Positions 1 to 9,045 of a DNA stretch of 64,000 nucleotides are shown one piece after another. The DNA comes from Gordonia tangerina. Lineage in GTDB: Bacteria; Actinomycetota; Actinomycetes; Mycobacteriales; Mycobacteriaceae. The notes beneath the pieces were generated by a model, which ran no database searches, had not been told where the DNA came from, and worked only from the letters and a program-made list of their open reading frames with translations. The DNA lies in NCBI RefSeq assembly GCF_021556435.1, contig NZ_JAKGCU010000003.1, positions 62,001-126,000 on the forward strand, given 5' to 3'. A program made the position numbers and the translations under genes. The first letter of the stretch is position 1; each line of letters starts with the position of its first letter.

Positions 1-763
1 GCGCACTTCGGATGCCGGGCACACTCACGATGGCGCCGATGCTGACCACCGGGTTGCTGGGCGCGAGCAACACGACGTCGGCGTCGGCGATCGCCTCGGC
101 CACTCCCGGCGCGGCTCGGGTGTCGTCGGAGCCCACCTGCGCGAACCCGAAGGTGGGTATGCGGGCGCGGTGGCGCACCCACCATTCCTGGAAATGAATG
201 GCCACGCGCTCACCTTCGTCACCGTCGGGTTTGGCCACCACCACATGGGTCTCATGTCGGTCGTCGGTGGCCGGCAGCAAGCGCACCCCGGGCTGCCAAC
301 GCCGGCACAGGGCTGCGGTCACGTCGGACAGTCGATAGCCCGCGTCCAGCATCTGCGTGCGGATCAGGTGTGTGGCGAGATCGCGGTCACCCAGACCGAA
401 CCAGTCGGGGTCGGCGCCGTAGGCGGCCAGCTCTTCCTTGGCGTGCCACGTCTCGTCGACCCGGCCCCAACCGCGGGCGGTGTCGATTCCGCCGCCGAGG
501 GTGTACATGCACGTGTCGAGGTCAGGGCAGATACGCACCCCGTGCATCCAGGCATCGTCGCCGACGTTGACGACTGCGGTCACCGAATGCGTACCGGCGC
601 CGGCGCCGGGATGTGGCGGGCTACCGATGACGTCGCCGTCTGCCGTGTCCCGGTGCGAGGGCTGCTCGGCCGGATCAGGAAAGGGGGTGGGCCCGAATAC
701 CTCCCGCACGCCGGAGAGAAACCGCGCGCCACCGACACCGCCCACGAGGACCGTCACTTTCAC
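1..763 (-). CDS. fbiA: FbiA/CofD, F420 2-phospho-L-lactate (phosphoenolpyruvyl) transferase, 3' end outside window
   Basis: Transfers the phospholactyl or phosphoenolpyruvyl group to the deazaflavin Fo in coenzyme F420 synthesis (established for the CofD/FbiA family). The 254 visible codons open with KVTVLVGGVGGARFLSGV and contain VVNVGDDAWMHG, CPDLDTCMYTLGGGID, GDRDLATHLIRTQML and LLPATDDRHETHVV, all FbiA hallmarks. The C-terminal quarter lies left of base 1; fbiB would be expected beyond it. GTG at 763 is chosen because a TAGAGT -10 box (771-776) ends 7 nt upstream, fitting a leaderless mRNA; an in-frame GTG at 772 is the alternative. Confidence 0.93.
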   Translation of the reverse strand, partial: MKVTVLVGGVGGARFLSGVREVFGPTPFPDPAEQPSHRDTADGDVIGSPPHPGAGAGTHSVTAVVNVGDDAWMHGVRICPDLDTCMYTLGGGIDTARGWGRVDETWHAKEELAAYGADPDWFGLGDRDLATHLIRTQMLDAGYRLSDVTAALCRRWQPGVRLLPATDDRHETHVVVAKPDGDEGERVAIHFQEWWVRHRARIPTFGFAQVGSDDTRAAPGVAEAIADADVVLLAPSNPVVSIGAIVSVPGIRSA

Positions 764-964
764 CTCGTTCACTCTAGGCCATGTCTCCCAACGCCCTTGG
801 CGGGCGTTGGCGGCTGTCACATGACTGACGCGTCGTCGGCGATGCATCGCGAACGCGCTGCGAGGACGCGAAGTCCGAGGTCACCGTCGGTACGCCGATG
901 ACGTGGCGACCGGGTGGCATTGGGTTCGCTACCATGGGTGGCACTCTGGGGGGAGGGGATCGGC

Positions 965-1086
965 GATCTGTGAGATTGCAGATCCCCACCGACCCGGTCC
1001 GTGTCGGACCGAGAGATCCCGAAGACTGGTGGTATGAAGGAATCTTTCGGTTTAACTTGACCGCGGTGGCCTCGGCCGTGTGTAAT
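965..1086 (+). promoter_or_regulatory. whiB2 upstream region: dyad and probable sigma-A promoter
   Basis: The 527-bp gap between fbiA and whiB2 holds no convincing gene; a 126-codon frame across 898-1278 looks like chance. A TTGACC -35 (1057-1062) and TGTAAT -10 (1081-1086), spaced 18 bp, each match 5 of 6 consensus bases and would give an untranslated leader of about 200 nt for whiB2. Upstream, GATCTG (965-970) and CAGATC (979-984) form an inverted repeat that could bind a regulator. No binding protein can be named from sequence. Confidence 0.5.
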
Positions 1087-1290
1087 CACATCAGTGTCAT
1101 TCCGGGTTTCGAGATCGAGAATCGATGGAGCGCAAGGCTTTCGCTCATATGTTCGAAGAGCCCGGTGGGGGTTGGCCCCGGACACGCGGTGAGATCGACG
1201 GTGTGGGCAGATGCGGCGGAGCGGCAGGGTGGCCGGCCGCATCCGGCGGTAACTGGAACTGACAGACTCTCGAGCTAGGAGGCGCCGACG

Positions 1291-1770
1291 ATGGCTTTCG
1301 AAAACCCGATCGGCAATCCCCTTGAACCACGCAATATTTCCGATCAACACAGCCCTGCCGCACCGATCGATCGGGCGGAAGAGCTCGCCGGTGCCGAGGT
1401 GGGCGTCAATCCCATTGGAATGCCCGGCGATTCATTCATGTCGCCGATCATCGGTGTGGATTCCGCTGAGCCGGTAGAGAATTCGCCGTGGCCTCAGCGT
1501 CGCCACCTCTCCTTGGTGCCCAACGATTTCGATGATCTCTTCGACGCGGTCGAGGAACAGTGGCAGGACCGCGCGCTCTGTGCGCAGACCGATCCGGAGG
1601 CGTTCTTCCCGGAGAAGGGCGGGTCCACCCGCGAGGCCAAGCGCATCTGCCAGGGCTGCGAGGTCAAGTCGGAATGCCTCGAGTACGCGTTACACAACGA
1701 CGAGCGGTTCGGCATCTGGGGCGGTCTCTCCGAGCGTGAGCGCCGCCGCCTCAAGCGCGGCATCATCTGA
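1291..1770 (+). CDS. whiB2: WhiB2/WhmD iron-sulfur transcriptional regulator
   Basis: A 159-residue Wbl protein that binds a [4Fe-4S] cluster and acts with the principal sigma factor; WhiB2/WhmD is linked to septation and cell division in mycobacteria. The four cluster cysteines are C97, C120, C123 and C129 (C-x22-C-x2-C-x5-C), followed by the GIWGG turn and the basic tail ERERRRLKRG. The first 75 or so residues are a variable acidic and Pro-rich extension. A strong ribosome site (CTAGGAGG, about 1276-1283) precedes the ATG. Position beside fbiA and the metallopeptidase-fold gene is the same as in Mtb. Confidence 0.95.
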   Translation: MAFENPIGNPLEPRNISDQHSPAAPIDRAEELAGAEVGVNPIGMPGDSFMSPIIGVDSAEPVENSPWPQRRHLSLVPNDFDDLFDAVEEQWQDRALCAQTDPEAFFPEKGGSTREAKRICQGCEVKSECLEYALHNDERFGIWGGLSERERRRLKRGII

Positions 1771-1778
1771 GGGTCCGC

Positions 1779-1797
1779 CGGTCCGCTCAGCGGGCCG
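1779..1797. terminator. weak hairpin after whiB2
   Basis: CGGTCCGC and GCGGGCCG pair (one G-U) around a 3-nt loop, 9 bp after the whiB2 stop and between convergent genes. No U-run follows, so intrinsic termination is uncertain. Confidence 0.35.
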
Positions 1798-1859
1798 AAC
1801 AGTAGGGCGGTCACAGCTCCTGCGGTGTCACCGAGTGCTGTTCACCGTCACGGCGCCGA

Positions 1860-2453
1860 TCACTCCGGCCCGCGGTCGACAGTGTCCTCATCGACGCCGA
1901 GGTGGGTCGCCACCTGCTGCACCAGGACTTCGTGGACGAGTTCCAGCAGATCGGCGCCACGCTTGGCGCGGATCTCCAGTGGTCGCCGAAACAATATGAT
2001 CTGGGCCCGCGTGGGCTGACCGGTCACGTCGACGCCGGCCGGGATGAGTCGAGCCAGCGGTATGGCCCCGTCGGCGGTGACCTCGTCGGGCCACTGGATC
2101 GACTCAGGGTCGCGCGGAAGCATGCGGGGGATGTCGTCGACGGCGATGTCGAGCCCGATGAGCTGTTCGTGCCAGTGCGCATCGATCTCCGCGAACGCTT
2201 CGAGAGCGGTCACGTCGAACGAGTCGGATCGGCTGGCGAATGCCGGCACGGATTGGGGTAACAGCGGCGAACGCAGGCCGCGTCCACGGCGGTCGCGGAC
2301 CCCGATTCGCCGACCGGATCGCCGTGTGGGTGCCCCGGACCGAGACTCCGCGGCCCGGCCGCGGGTTTGGTTCAGCCGACCCCGCGCGTCCTGCCCGCGG
2401 CCGCGCGGATCGTCGCCACGGCCACGCGAGGGGCGGGGAGCATCGAAGCGCAT
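1860..2453 (-). CDS. Metallopeptidase-family (zincin-1 fold) protein with degenerate motif
   Basis: A 197-residue homologue of Mtb Rv3259. The N-terminal 65 or so residues are Arg/Gly-rich and probably disordered. The conserved core has DPESIQWPDEV, IPLARLIPAGVDVTG and RAQIILFRRPLE, then HEVLVQQVATHLGVDED. That last segment occupies the HExxH zinc site but has ten residues between the two histidines, so catalysis is doubtful. The ATG at 2453 is chosen because TACACT (2460-2465) sits 6 nt upstream, a leaderless arrangement; an open frame continues upstream to 2909 but is not conserved-looking. Confidence 0.85.
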   Translation of the reverse strand: MRFDAPRPSRGRGDDPRGRGQDARGRLNQTRGRAAESRSGAPTRRSGRRIGVRDRRGRGLRSPLLPQSVPAFASRSDSFDVTALEAFAEIDAHWHEQLIGLDIAVDDIPRMLPRDPESIQWPDEVTADGAIPLARLIPAGVDVTGQPTRAQIILFRRPLEIRAKRGADLLELVHEVLVQQVATHLGVDEDTVDRGPE

Positions 2454-2459
2454 GTCGAG

Positions 2460-2554
2460 AGTGTAGGTATTTGTCACGTCGGTGTCTCGGGTGAGGTGTC
2501 TTTGGGCGTGCGCGCGTGTCGCCACCGGCGCGCAAGGCCCCGCGGGGATAACCT
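2460..2554. promoter_or_regulatory. Divergent leaderless promoters
   Basis: Back-to-back -10 boxes serve the two flanking genes: TACACT on the minus strand (2460-2465) and TAACCT on the plus strand (2549-2554), 6 and 7 nt from their start codons. The two genes therefore share about 100 bp of control DNA. Confidence 0.6.
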
Positions 2555-2561
2555 CGACTGC

Positions 2562-3047
2562 GTGAAGCTCCCCCGACAGTGCTGCAGGCCCGGCTGCGCC
2601 CGTTCCGCGGTGGCTACCCTGACCTTCGTCTACGCCGAGTCGACCGCGGTGATCGGACCGTTGGCCAGCAGCGCCGAGCCGCATTCGTGGGATCTGTGTG
2701 ACGAACATGCCCGACGGATCACCGTGCCACGGGGCTGGGAGATGTTGCGCAGCGAGAGCGGCTTCTCCGCGCCGGTCGCCGAGGACTACGAGCTCACCGC
2801 GCTGGCCGAGGCGGTCCGTGAGGTCGGCGGCGCCGACCGTGTCGATGTGACACCGGGATTCCCCGATCTGTTCGATCCCCTCGACGACACGCGGCCGCCG
2901 GGCCGACATCGTCGCGGACGTCCCGGGGTGGCGTCATCGGAATCGTCACCGTCGGCCGATGAGCCCACACGTCGCTCGCCGCATTCCGCACGGCCACGAC
3001 CGGGACGTCGCGGTCACCTACGGGTGCTGCCCGATCCCATCGACTGA
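2562..3047 (+). CDS. DUF3499 family protein
   Basis: A 161-residue homologue of Mtb Rv3258c. The conserved N-terminal half carries CCRPGCARSAVATLTFVY and WDLCDEHARRITVPRGWE, with Cys and His spacing (CxxxC, then CDEH) that suggests a small metal site; this is inference. The last 60 residues are basic and low in complexity. GTG at 2562 follows TAACCT by 7 nt (leaderless); an open frame runs back to 2367 but lacks family similarity. Function is unknown. Confidence 0.82.
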   Translation: MKLPRQCCRPGCARSAVATLTFVYAESTAVIGPLASSAEPHSWDLCDEHARRITVPRGWEMLRSESGFSAPVAEDYELTALAEAVREVGGADRVDVTPGFPDLFDPLDDTRPPGRHRRGRPGVASSESSPSADEPTRRSPHSARPRPGRRGHLRVLPDPID

Positions 3048-3167
3048 TCGGGGTGCGCGGCGGCAGCCGTACCGGTCATTCGCGTCGGCCTGCGTGGGGT
3101 CGCAACGTGGCGCTCGGGTCGTCGGCGAAGTGGTTGACGAGTCGGCTCCGTGGTTAATCTAGATGGC

Positions 3168-4277
3168 ATGCGCACCGGTTCCCTCGACCTCGATGACGTC
3201 GAGGAGTTGATCGATGCCGACGTAGACGGATTACTGCCGACGGTTGCCCTGGCGGGCGCCCAGGTGCGTGCGGTCGCGGAGGCGCAGCGTGAGGGAGTGT
3301 TGGAGCCCCTCAAGCAGTTGCGTCCGCGCAGCGTCGTGATCGTGTGCTCGCCCACCGGGGCCGCTGCGCCTGCGGCCGCCCTGGTGACCGCGGCCGTCGG
3401 CGCGCGCGTCGACGTGCCGATCGTGTGTGCCTCGGTACTGCCGGGCTGGATCGGTCCGCTCGACGTGGTGGTGATCGCCGGTGACGACGCCGGCGACATG
3501 ATGCTGGCCGACGCCGCAGCCCGATCGTTGCGCCGCCGCGCGGAGGTCGTGGTCGCCGCCCCGATCGAGGGTCCGTTGCGGGAAGCGCTGGGTGGCAACG
3601 GTATCGATCTGTCGCCGCGCGTCGGCGTGGACCCGCGTTTCCGGTTCCCGGGGTTTGTCGCGGCGCTGTTGGCCGTCGTGGTCTCGCTGTCGCAGGTGCG
3701 GTTCACCGGTCGCGCTCCCGGGCTGGCCGACCTCGCGGACGCCATCGACGCCGAGGCCGGAGCCAACCATCCGCGTCAGGAGAGTTTCCACAACCTTGCC
3801 AAGGCGATCGCGGGACGACTCGATGGCCGGTCGATCCTCTGGGTCGGCGACTCCGCGGCAACCGCGGTGGTGGCCGCGCAGGCGTCCCGGGCGCTGGTGG
3901 CTCTGGCGGGCGTGATCTCGGCGACCGCCGAGATTGGTGACGTCATGCGGCTGCATCGGGAGTTTTCGGCACGCACCGGATCGGCCCCCACCGATTCGAT
4001 CTTCTACGACCCGGACTTCGACGGTCCGGCAGCGGAGGCACCACCGCGGGTCATGGCGGTCACCACGCCGGCGCGCGACTGGTATCTGCGCAGGCGGCTC
4101 GACGGGATCGGCGATCTCGACGTGCTGACCGGCGAATCGGGCACCCCGACGCCACCGAGCCCGGCGCAGATGCCCGATGAGGCGGCCGCCGACGCACCCG
4201 CAGACATCGAAGCGTTGCTCGTACTGGTGTTGCGGATCGAGATGGCCGCCGTCTATCTCCGGCTGATCAGGACCTGA
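3168..4277 (+). CDS. TobH/SIS-like phosphosugar isomerase family protein (Rv3256c homologue)
   Basis: A 369-residue protein with an SIS-like alpha/beta core and the bacterial PGI C-terminal-like region. It sits directly before manA as Rv3256c does in Mtb, suggesting a role in mannose-phosphate metabolism; the reaction is not established. Ser/Gly-rich turns such as VVIAGDDAGD and ILWVGDSAATAVVA are consistent with sugar-phosphate binding. ATG at 3168 lies 7 nt after TAATCT (3155-3160), a leaderless arrangement, and is preferred over the in-frame GTG at 3150. In Mtb the phosphomannomutase gene precedes this gene; here only 120 bp of non-coding DNA does. Confidence 0.75.
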   Translation: MRTGSLDLDDVEELIDADVDGLLPTVALAGAQVRAVAEAQREGVLEPLKQLRPRSVVIVCSPTGAAAPAAALVTAAVGARVDVPIVCASVLPGWIGPLDVVVIAGDDAGDMMLADAAARSLRRRAEVVVAAPIEGPLREALGGNGIDLSPRVGVDPRFRFPGFVAALLAVVVSLSQVRFTGRAPGLADLADAIDAEAGANHPRQESFHNLAKAIAGRLDGRSILWVGDSAATAVVAAQASRALVALAGVISATAEIGDVMRLHREFSARTGSAPTDSIFYDPDFDGPAAEAPPRVMAVTTPARDWYLRRRLDGIGDLDVLTGESGTPTPPSPAQMPDEAAADAPADIEALLVLVLRIEMAAVYLRLIRT

Positions 4278-4281
4278 GGTG

Positions 4282-5538
4282 ATGAGAACCCTGGAAGGCG
4301 TGGTGCGGCCCTACGCGTGGGGGTCGCGGACCGCGATCGCGTCGATGCGAGGCAAGGCGGTGCCGTCCCCGCATCCGGAGGCCGAGTTGTGGTTCGGGGC
4401 TCATCCGGCCGGACCGGCGTCCTGTCTCGGCGCGGACGGTCAGATCGACGTCGACTTGCTGACGGCGATCCAAGCAGACCCACCCGGGATGCTGGGTCAA
4501 CACACGATCGACCGATTCGACGGTAGGTTGCCGTTCCTGATGAAGGTCCTCGCGGCCGAGGAACCGCTGTCGTTGCAGGCGCATCCGAGTGCCGACCAGG
4601 CGCGCGACGGCTTCGAGCGCGAGAACGCACAGGGCCTGCGACTCGATGCCTCAGATCGCAACTATCGCGACCCGTGGCACAAACCCGAACTCATCGTGGC
4701 GCTCACCGAGTTCGAGGCGTTGGCCGGTTTCCGCGATCCGGGTGCGACCGTGGACTTGCTGCGAGAACTGCAGGTCGCTGAACTCGATCCGTATCTCGGT
4801 ATGTTGGCCGGGCAACCGGATTCCGAAGGTCTACGCGCCCTGTTCACCACATGGCTGACCCTGCCCGACGCGTCCATCACCACCCTGGTGCCCGCGGTGC
4901 TGGCCGCGGCGGTAGAACTCCTCAGCTCGGGACGGCCGAGGTTCGCCGCGGAGCTGCGCACCGTGCTGGAACTCGGCGAGGTCTACCCGCGAGACCCGGG
5001 AGTCCTGGCGTCCTTGCTGCTCAATCGGATTCATCTCGAGCCGGGGGACGGACTCTACCTGCCCGCGGGAAACCTGCACGCGTATCTGCGGGGGACCGGG
5101 GTGGAGATCATGGCGAACTCCGACAACGTGCTCCGCGGTGGATTGACACCCAAACACATCGACGTCCCCGAATTGCTGCGCGTGCTCGATTTCACGCCCG
5201 CCGCCGTGGATGATCTCGTGCCTGCGGTACACACCGTCGGCGCCGAGCGCATCTATGTGACCGCCGCTCCCGAGTTCCGGTTGTCGCGGGTGGAGCTCGA
5301 CGGCACCGGCCTGCTGTATGCCTCCTCGATCTGTTTCGACATGCCCGGTCCACAGATCCTGACCGTGCTGACCGGTTCGATCGAGGTCCGTCCGATGGGT
5401 GGCCGGCCCATCACGGTTCGGGCCGGGCAGGCGGTGTGGATCGCCGACTCCGAGCCCGATGTGGTGGTGCACGCATCGTCGTCGCGTGCGGTGTTCTTCC
5501 GGGCACTGGTCCCGGTGAGTGCGGGGCGCGAGCAGTAG
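4282..5538 (+). CDS. manA: Mannose-6-phosphate isomerase, class I
   Basis: Interconverts fructose-6-P and mannose-6-P, feeding GDP-mannose for lipomannan and glycolipids. The 418-residue protein has the type I PMI landmarks: YAWGSRTAI, HPEAELWFGAHP, SLQAHPS (zinc ligands), YLPAGNLHAYLRGTGVEI and the active-site stretch MANSDNVLRGGLTPKHID. It follows the upstream gene by 4 bp, so the two are likely co-transcribed. GTG at 4279, just before the ATG, is also possible. Confidence 0.95.
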   Translation: MRTLEGVVRPYAWGSRTAIASMRGKAVPSPHPEAELWFGAHPAGPASCLGADGQIDVDLLTAIQADPPGMLGQHTIDRFDGRLPFLMKVLAAEEPLSLQAHPSADQARDGFERENAQGLRLDASDRNYRDPWHKPELIVALTEFEALAGFRDPGATVDLLRELQVAELDPYLGMLAGQPDSEGLRALFTTWLTLPDASITTLVPAVLAAAVELLSSGRPRFAAELRTVLELGEVYPRDPGVLASLLLNRIHLEPGDGLYLPAGNLHAYLRGTGVEIMANSDNVLRGGLTPKHIDVPELLRVLDFTPAAVDDLVPAVHTVGAERIYVTAAPEFRLSRVELDGTGLLYASSICFDMPGPQILTVLTGSIEVRPMGGRPITVRAGQAVWIADSEPDVVVHASSSRAVFFRALVPVSAGREQ

Positions 5539-5556
5539 CGCCGTGCCAGCGCTTCG

Positions 5557-7326
5557 CTACCGCCCCAGCATCTTCCATTCGTCGGGGGTCGCAACCATCG
5601 TGACGGCCACTCGCTCGTTGGCCGTGGTGACCGAGATGTCCTGGGGCGCCCGCGGGTTCTGCCGGAGGATGACCGCTGCGTCGGGGACCAGGTCGGTCAC
5701 GCGTGGATCGTCGGGTGCGAGAACCGTCAGATGCGTGGTGTGGGGTTCGGCCGGCGGCGGGGTGAGTCCGTCGTAGACCGCCACCCGGTGCCCGAGCGGG
5801 GCCTGGACCCGGTCGGAGCTCAATGCGAGTCGCCGCAGATCGCCGACCTGGGCGATCAGGTTGTGCCACTGGGCCGGTCGCACGGAGTGCACGGTGACCG
5901 CAGCGCCGATCGCGATCGCCCGCAGGATCACCTGACCGACCACCTGTGGTCCAGCGCAGAGCGCCACCGCCCGGACGTCGGGACCGAGCAGCGGTACCGC
6001 GACGGCTCGCCCGCTGTGGTCGGCACCAACAAGTTGTCCACATCCGCCGGCCGGTATCCGCATCGACCGCAGCAACGCGAGGGCGTCGTCGCCGTGAGCG
6101 CACCGGAGGCGGCGATCGAGCCTGCCGGGTACGGCAATCGGCAGACTGGCTGCCAGAGCGTCGAATTGGTGTCCCTCCAGCACGGTCAGACCTGCCGGGA
6201 GCGGATCGGCCGTTCGGCCCGCCGTCGGCAACTCGGCGAATCGCACCATGCCGCTGACCTCGAGTGCGCCCTCGGCATCATGGCGCAGGCGCACCGTCGT
6301 GGTGGTCGACAACGCGGTGTTGACCCAGATCGTCGACATGACGGACGCGAGTAGGTCCGGGTCGATGAGCGCGCTACGAAACCGCAGTTCGCCTGCGGCG
6401 ATGGAATCCCACTCCTCGCCCATGTCGTCGATCGGTGCGCCCTCGGACAACTGGGTGGTGACCGTGGTGATCTCGGCGGCGTTGAGGATCGAGACGCGCA
6501 GGCCGCTCTCCGAGAGCCGGTTGGCCACGCGGCGAGTGCTGATCGTCGCCGTGCGCAGGGCGCCGACGGCACCTCCGCCACGACGCGCCACCGCGTCGGC
6601 GCAATGCAGGGGGTTGAGGCGGAGCACGACCAGCACGGAGCGGTGCGCCGTCGCCGCCAGCGGGCCCAGGGTGCGGTGGTAGGTCTGCGCGATCGTGCCG
6701 CCGCCCCAGCTACGCACGCCGTGGCTGATCACCTCGATCGAATCCAGTCGGATGTCGAACGGGTTGATGCACTCGGCGAGCGCATCCAGTGGCACCACCT
6801 GGCCGGTCGGGTCGTTCACCGCGGCCCCGGCCGGGGTCAGATAGGTCACCGCAGGCGTTGCGGGCGACACCCGGAGCACGGTGATCAGTGTGTCGCCCAC
6901 CCACCGGGCGCCGATGGTGTCGGTCACCGACGTCGGTGTCCTCAGGGGGGTGCGGCCGGTCTGTGGTCCGGCCGGAATGTCGAAGGACGCCGGAACGAGG
7001 TCGGCGGCGCCCCGCTGTGCCCGCGCCCAGCGGAAGCCGATGCGGTGCGACCAGGCAGCGACCATCGACCTGCGCCCACGCAGCGGGATCAGTGCGAGTG
7101 AGGCGAGTGCGGCGAGTATCAGCGCGATCGCACCCAGCGTGGACCCGCTGACGGCCCATCCGACGAGTCCGGCGGCGAGGACGGTCTCGATCAGCACCAG
7201 GGTGCCCAGCGGCAGGCCACGACGGTGCCGGTGTGCGCCCGCGGGATGATCGGTGTCCACGCGCGCCGCCGACCGTGTCGCCCCCGCGCTCGTCGCAGTC
7301 GGTGGCGGTGCGCCCCGCATCACCAT
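5557..7326 (-). CDS. eccE: Type VII secretion protein EccE
   Basis: A 589-residue ESX membrane-complex component. Two adjacent hydrophobic segments near residues 39-80 anchor it, followed by a large soluble region with the EccE-like stretch ARWVGDTLITVLRVSP; the rest matches the PF11203 family in general character. Start ATG 7326 has a GAGGGGGG ribosome site 5 nt upstream; an in-frame start at 7359 lacks one. It is convergent with manA (18 bp apart) and divergent from eccB. No EccC, EccD, MycP, EsxA/B, PE or PPE genes are nearby, so this is only part of an ESX system. Confidence 0.85.
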   Translation of the reverse strand: MVMRGAPPPTATSAGATRSAARVDTDHPAGAHRHRRGLPLGTLVLIETVLAAGLVGWAVSGSTLGAIALILAALASLALIPLRGRRSMVAAWSHRIGFRWARAQRGAADLVPASFDIPAGPQTGRTPLRTPTSVTDTIGARWVGDTLITVLRVSPATPAVTYLTPAGAAVNDPTGQVVPLDALAECINPFDIRLDSIEVISHGVRSWGGGTIAQTYHRTLGPLAATAHRSVLVVLRLNPLHCADAVARRGGGAVGALRTATISTRRVANRLSESGLRVSILNAAEITTVTTQLSEGAPIDDMGEEWDSIAAGELRFRSALIDPDLLASVMSTIWVNTALSTTTTVRLRHDAEGALEVSGMVRFAELPTAGRTADPLPAGLTVLEGHQFDALAASLPIAVPGRLDRRLRCAHGDDALALLRSMRIPAGGCGQLVGADHSGRAVAVPLLGPDVRAVALCAGPQVVGQVILRAIAIGAAVTVHSVRPAQWHNLIAQVGDLRRLALSSDRVQAPLGHRVAVYDGLTPPPAEPHTTHLTVLAPDDPRVTDLVPDAAVILRQNPRAPQDISVTTANERVAVTMVATPDEWKMLGR

Positions 7327-7474
7327 GGAACCCCCCTCAGTTCTCCGGGTGACAGGCACGACACCCGCGGAAACGTATCGGCTACGCTACTACGCGGCGA
7401 ATCGTCGGTGACCACGTGATACTCGGTGAGGCGAGGATGAGCCGTGTCTGCCACGCAGTCGGAATGGGGGAACG

Positions 7475-8968
7475 ATGGCCCGGCAGCTGACCACCAGGGC
7501 GCAGGTGAACGGTTACCGTTTCCTGCTGCGCCGTCTGGAACATGCGCTGGTGCGGCGGGACGTGCGGATGCTGCACGACCCGATGCGCTCGCAGATACAA
7601 GCACTACTCGTCGGTACCGTACTGGGCCTGCTGGTCCTGGGTGGTTGCGGGGTGTGGGGGCTCATCCGGCCACAGGGCTCGGTGGGCGACGCGAAGATCG
7701 TCGTCAGCAAGGATGGCGGCGGCAACTACGTCGTCATCGATGACACCCTGCATCCGGTCCTCAATCTCGCGTCGGCTCGGTTGATCACCGGCAGCAGTGA
7801 GTCGCCTGCGTCGGTCAGCGACGGCAAACTCGCGTCATATCCGCGCGGACCCTTACTCGGTATCCCCGGCGCGCCCGGCGCGTTGCCGTCGTCGGGCCAC
7901 CCCGGCGAGTCGTTCTGGACCGTCTGCGACACCGCGGCCGTCTACCCGAACGTCTCCGGAGAGTCGATCACTCTCACGGTCATCGGGGAGCGACCAGTGC
8001 TCGGCGGAGCGATCGACTCCGCGGACAGCGATGACGCGGTCATGGTGACCACCGGTGGCGAGACCTACCTCGTGTACACGGTGATGCGTGATGGCACGCC
8101 GCGCACGGTGCGGGCAGCCGTGGACACCGACAGCGTTCCGGTGATGCGTGCGTTGGGCCTCGAGGGGGTCGCGCCGCGTGAGATGAGTGCCGGACTACTG
8201 AACAGTTTCCCCGAGGTCGACCCGATCGAGGTGCCCGACATCAGCGGTGAAGGCCGGCCCGGGGGAATGCGCGACGACGACATCCGTGTGGGCTCGGTGG
8301 TGAAGTCCGTCGGCATCGACGATCAGACGAGCTACTACGTCGTGTTGCGGGACGGTGTGCAACAGATCACCGAGGCGACCGCAGAGATCCTGCGTCTCGC
8401 CGATCGCGACGGCACCGCTCCCGTCCAGACGGTGGCGCCGGGGGAGATCGCGGCCACGCCGACGTCCGCACGCCTACCTGTCGACGACTTCCCCGATCGC
8501 GCACCGAATCTGGTGGATGTCGACACCGGTGGCACGCTGTGTCGATCCTGGTCGCGCGGTGCGGATGATCCCGCGGCGACCACCGGGTTCCTGATCGGTC
8601 GGACGTTGCCCCTACCCGACGGTGCCGAGCCGGTATCCCTCACCTCGGCGGACGGTCCGGGCCCGGGCGTCGATCAGGTGTACCTCCGTCCGGGCACCGG
8701 TGAGTACCTCCAGGTCACCGGCGCCGAACCCGACAGCGAACGCGTCGAATCCCGGTTCTTCGTCAGTGATTTCGGGATTCGCTTCGGGGTGGCCGATGCC
8801 GAGGCCGGGCAGATCCTGGGATTGGGTGAGCGTCCCATGCAGGCGCCATGGTCGGTGATCTCGCTGCTGGCCGCCGGTCCGTCCTTGTCCCGGACCGCCG
8901 CGCTGGTGTCCCACGACGGCATGGTGCCCGATCAGGACGGCCGGGCCATCGCCGACCCCGGCAACTGA
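7475..8968 (+). CDS. eccB: Type VII secretion protein EccB
   Basis: A 497-residue ESX core component with a short cytoplasmic N-terminus (RAQVNGYRFLLRRLEHALVRRD, typical of EccB), one transmembrane helix at about 43-66, and a periplasmic repeat domain. The two cysteines in WTVCDT and GTLCRSW match the conserved EccB disulfide, and APWSVISLLAAGPSLSRTAAL is the usual C-terminal motif. The ATG has a GGGGGAA ribosome site. Divergent from eccE across 148 bp. The other ESX parts must lie elsewhere, or this pair is a remnant. Confidence 0.92.
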   Translation: MARQLTTRAQVNGYRFLLRRLEHALVRRDVRMLHDPMRSQIQALLVGTVLGLLVLGGCGVWGLIRPQGSVGDAKIVVSKDGGGNYVVIDDTLHPVLNLASARLITGSSESPASVSDGKLASYPRGPLLGIPGAPGALPSSGHPGESFWTVCDTAAVYPNVSGESITLTVIGERPVLGGAIDSADSDDAVMVTTGGETYLVYTVMRDGTPRTVRAAVDTDSVPVMRALGLEGVAPREMSAGLLNSFPEVDPIEVPDISGEGRPGGMRDDDIRVGSVVKSVGIDDQTSYYVVLRDGVQQITEATAEILRLADRDGTAPVQTVAPGEIAATPTSARLPVDDFPDRAPNLVDVDTGGTLCRSWSRGADDPAATTGFLIGRTLPLPDGAEPVSLTSADGPGPGVDQVYLRPGTGEYLQVTGAEPDSERVESRFFVSDFGIRFGVADAEAGQILGLGERPMQAPWSVISLLAAGPSLSRTAALVSHDGMVPDQDGRAIADPGN

Positions 8969-9002
8969 CCCACCGTCGGCAAACTGCCAACTGAACCTGC
9001 GC

Positions 9003-9035
9003 GTCGACTGGGCGCTGTTTTCGGTCGACTGGGCG
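9003..9035. repeat. 12-bp direct repeat between convergent genes
   Basis: GTCGACTGGGCG occurs at 9003-9014 and 9024-9035, a 21-bp period, in the 77-bp gap between the eccB and urate hydroxylase stop codons. No role is evident. Confidence 0.5.
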
Positions 9036-9045
9036 TGGCTGCCGT

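Noticed and set aside
898-1278. 126-codon frame before whiB2
   Set aside because: Low-complexity translation with no family pattern; it overlaps the promoter and dyad of whiB2.
9003-9035. Direct repeat as a mobile-element footprint
   Set aside because: No transposase, inverted ends or target duplication nearby; only two 12-bp copies.
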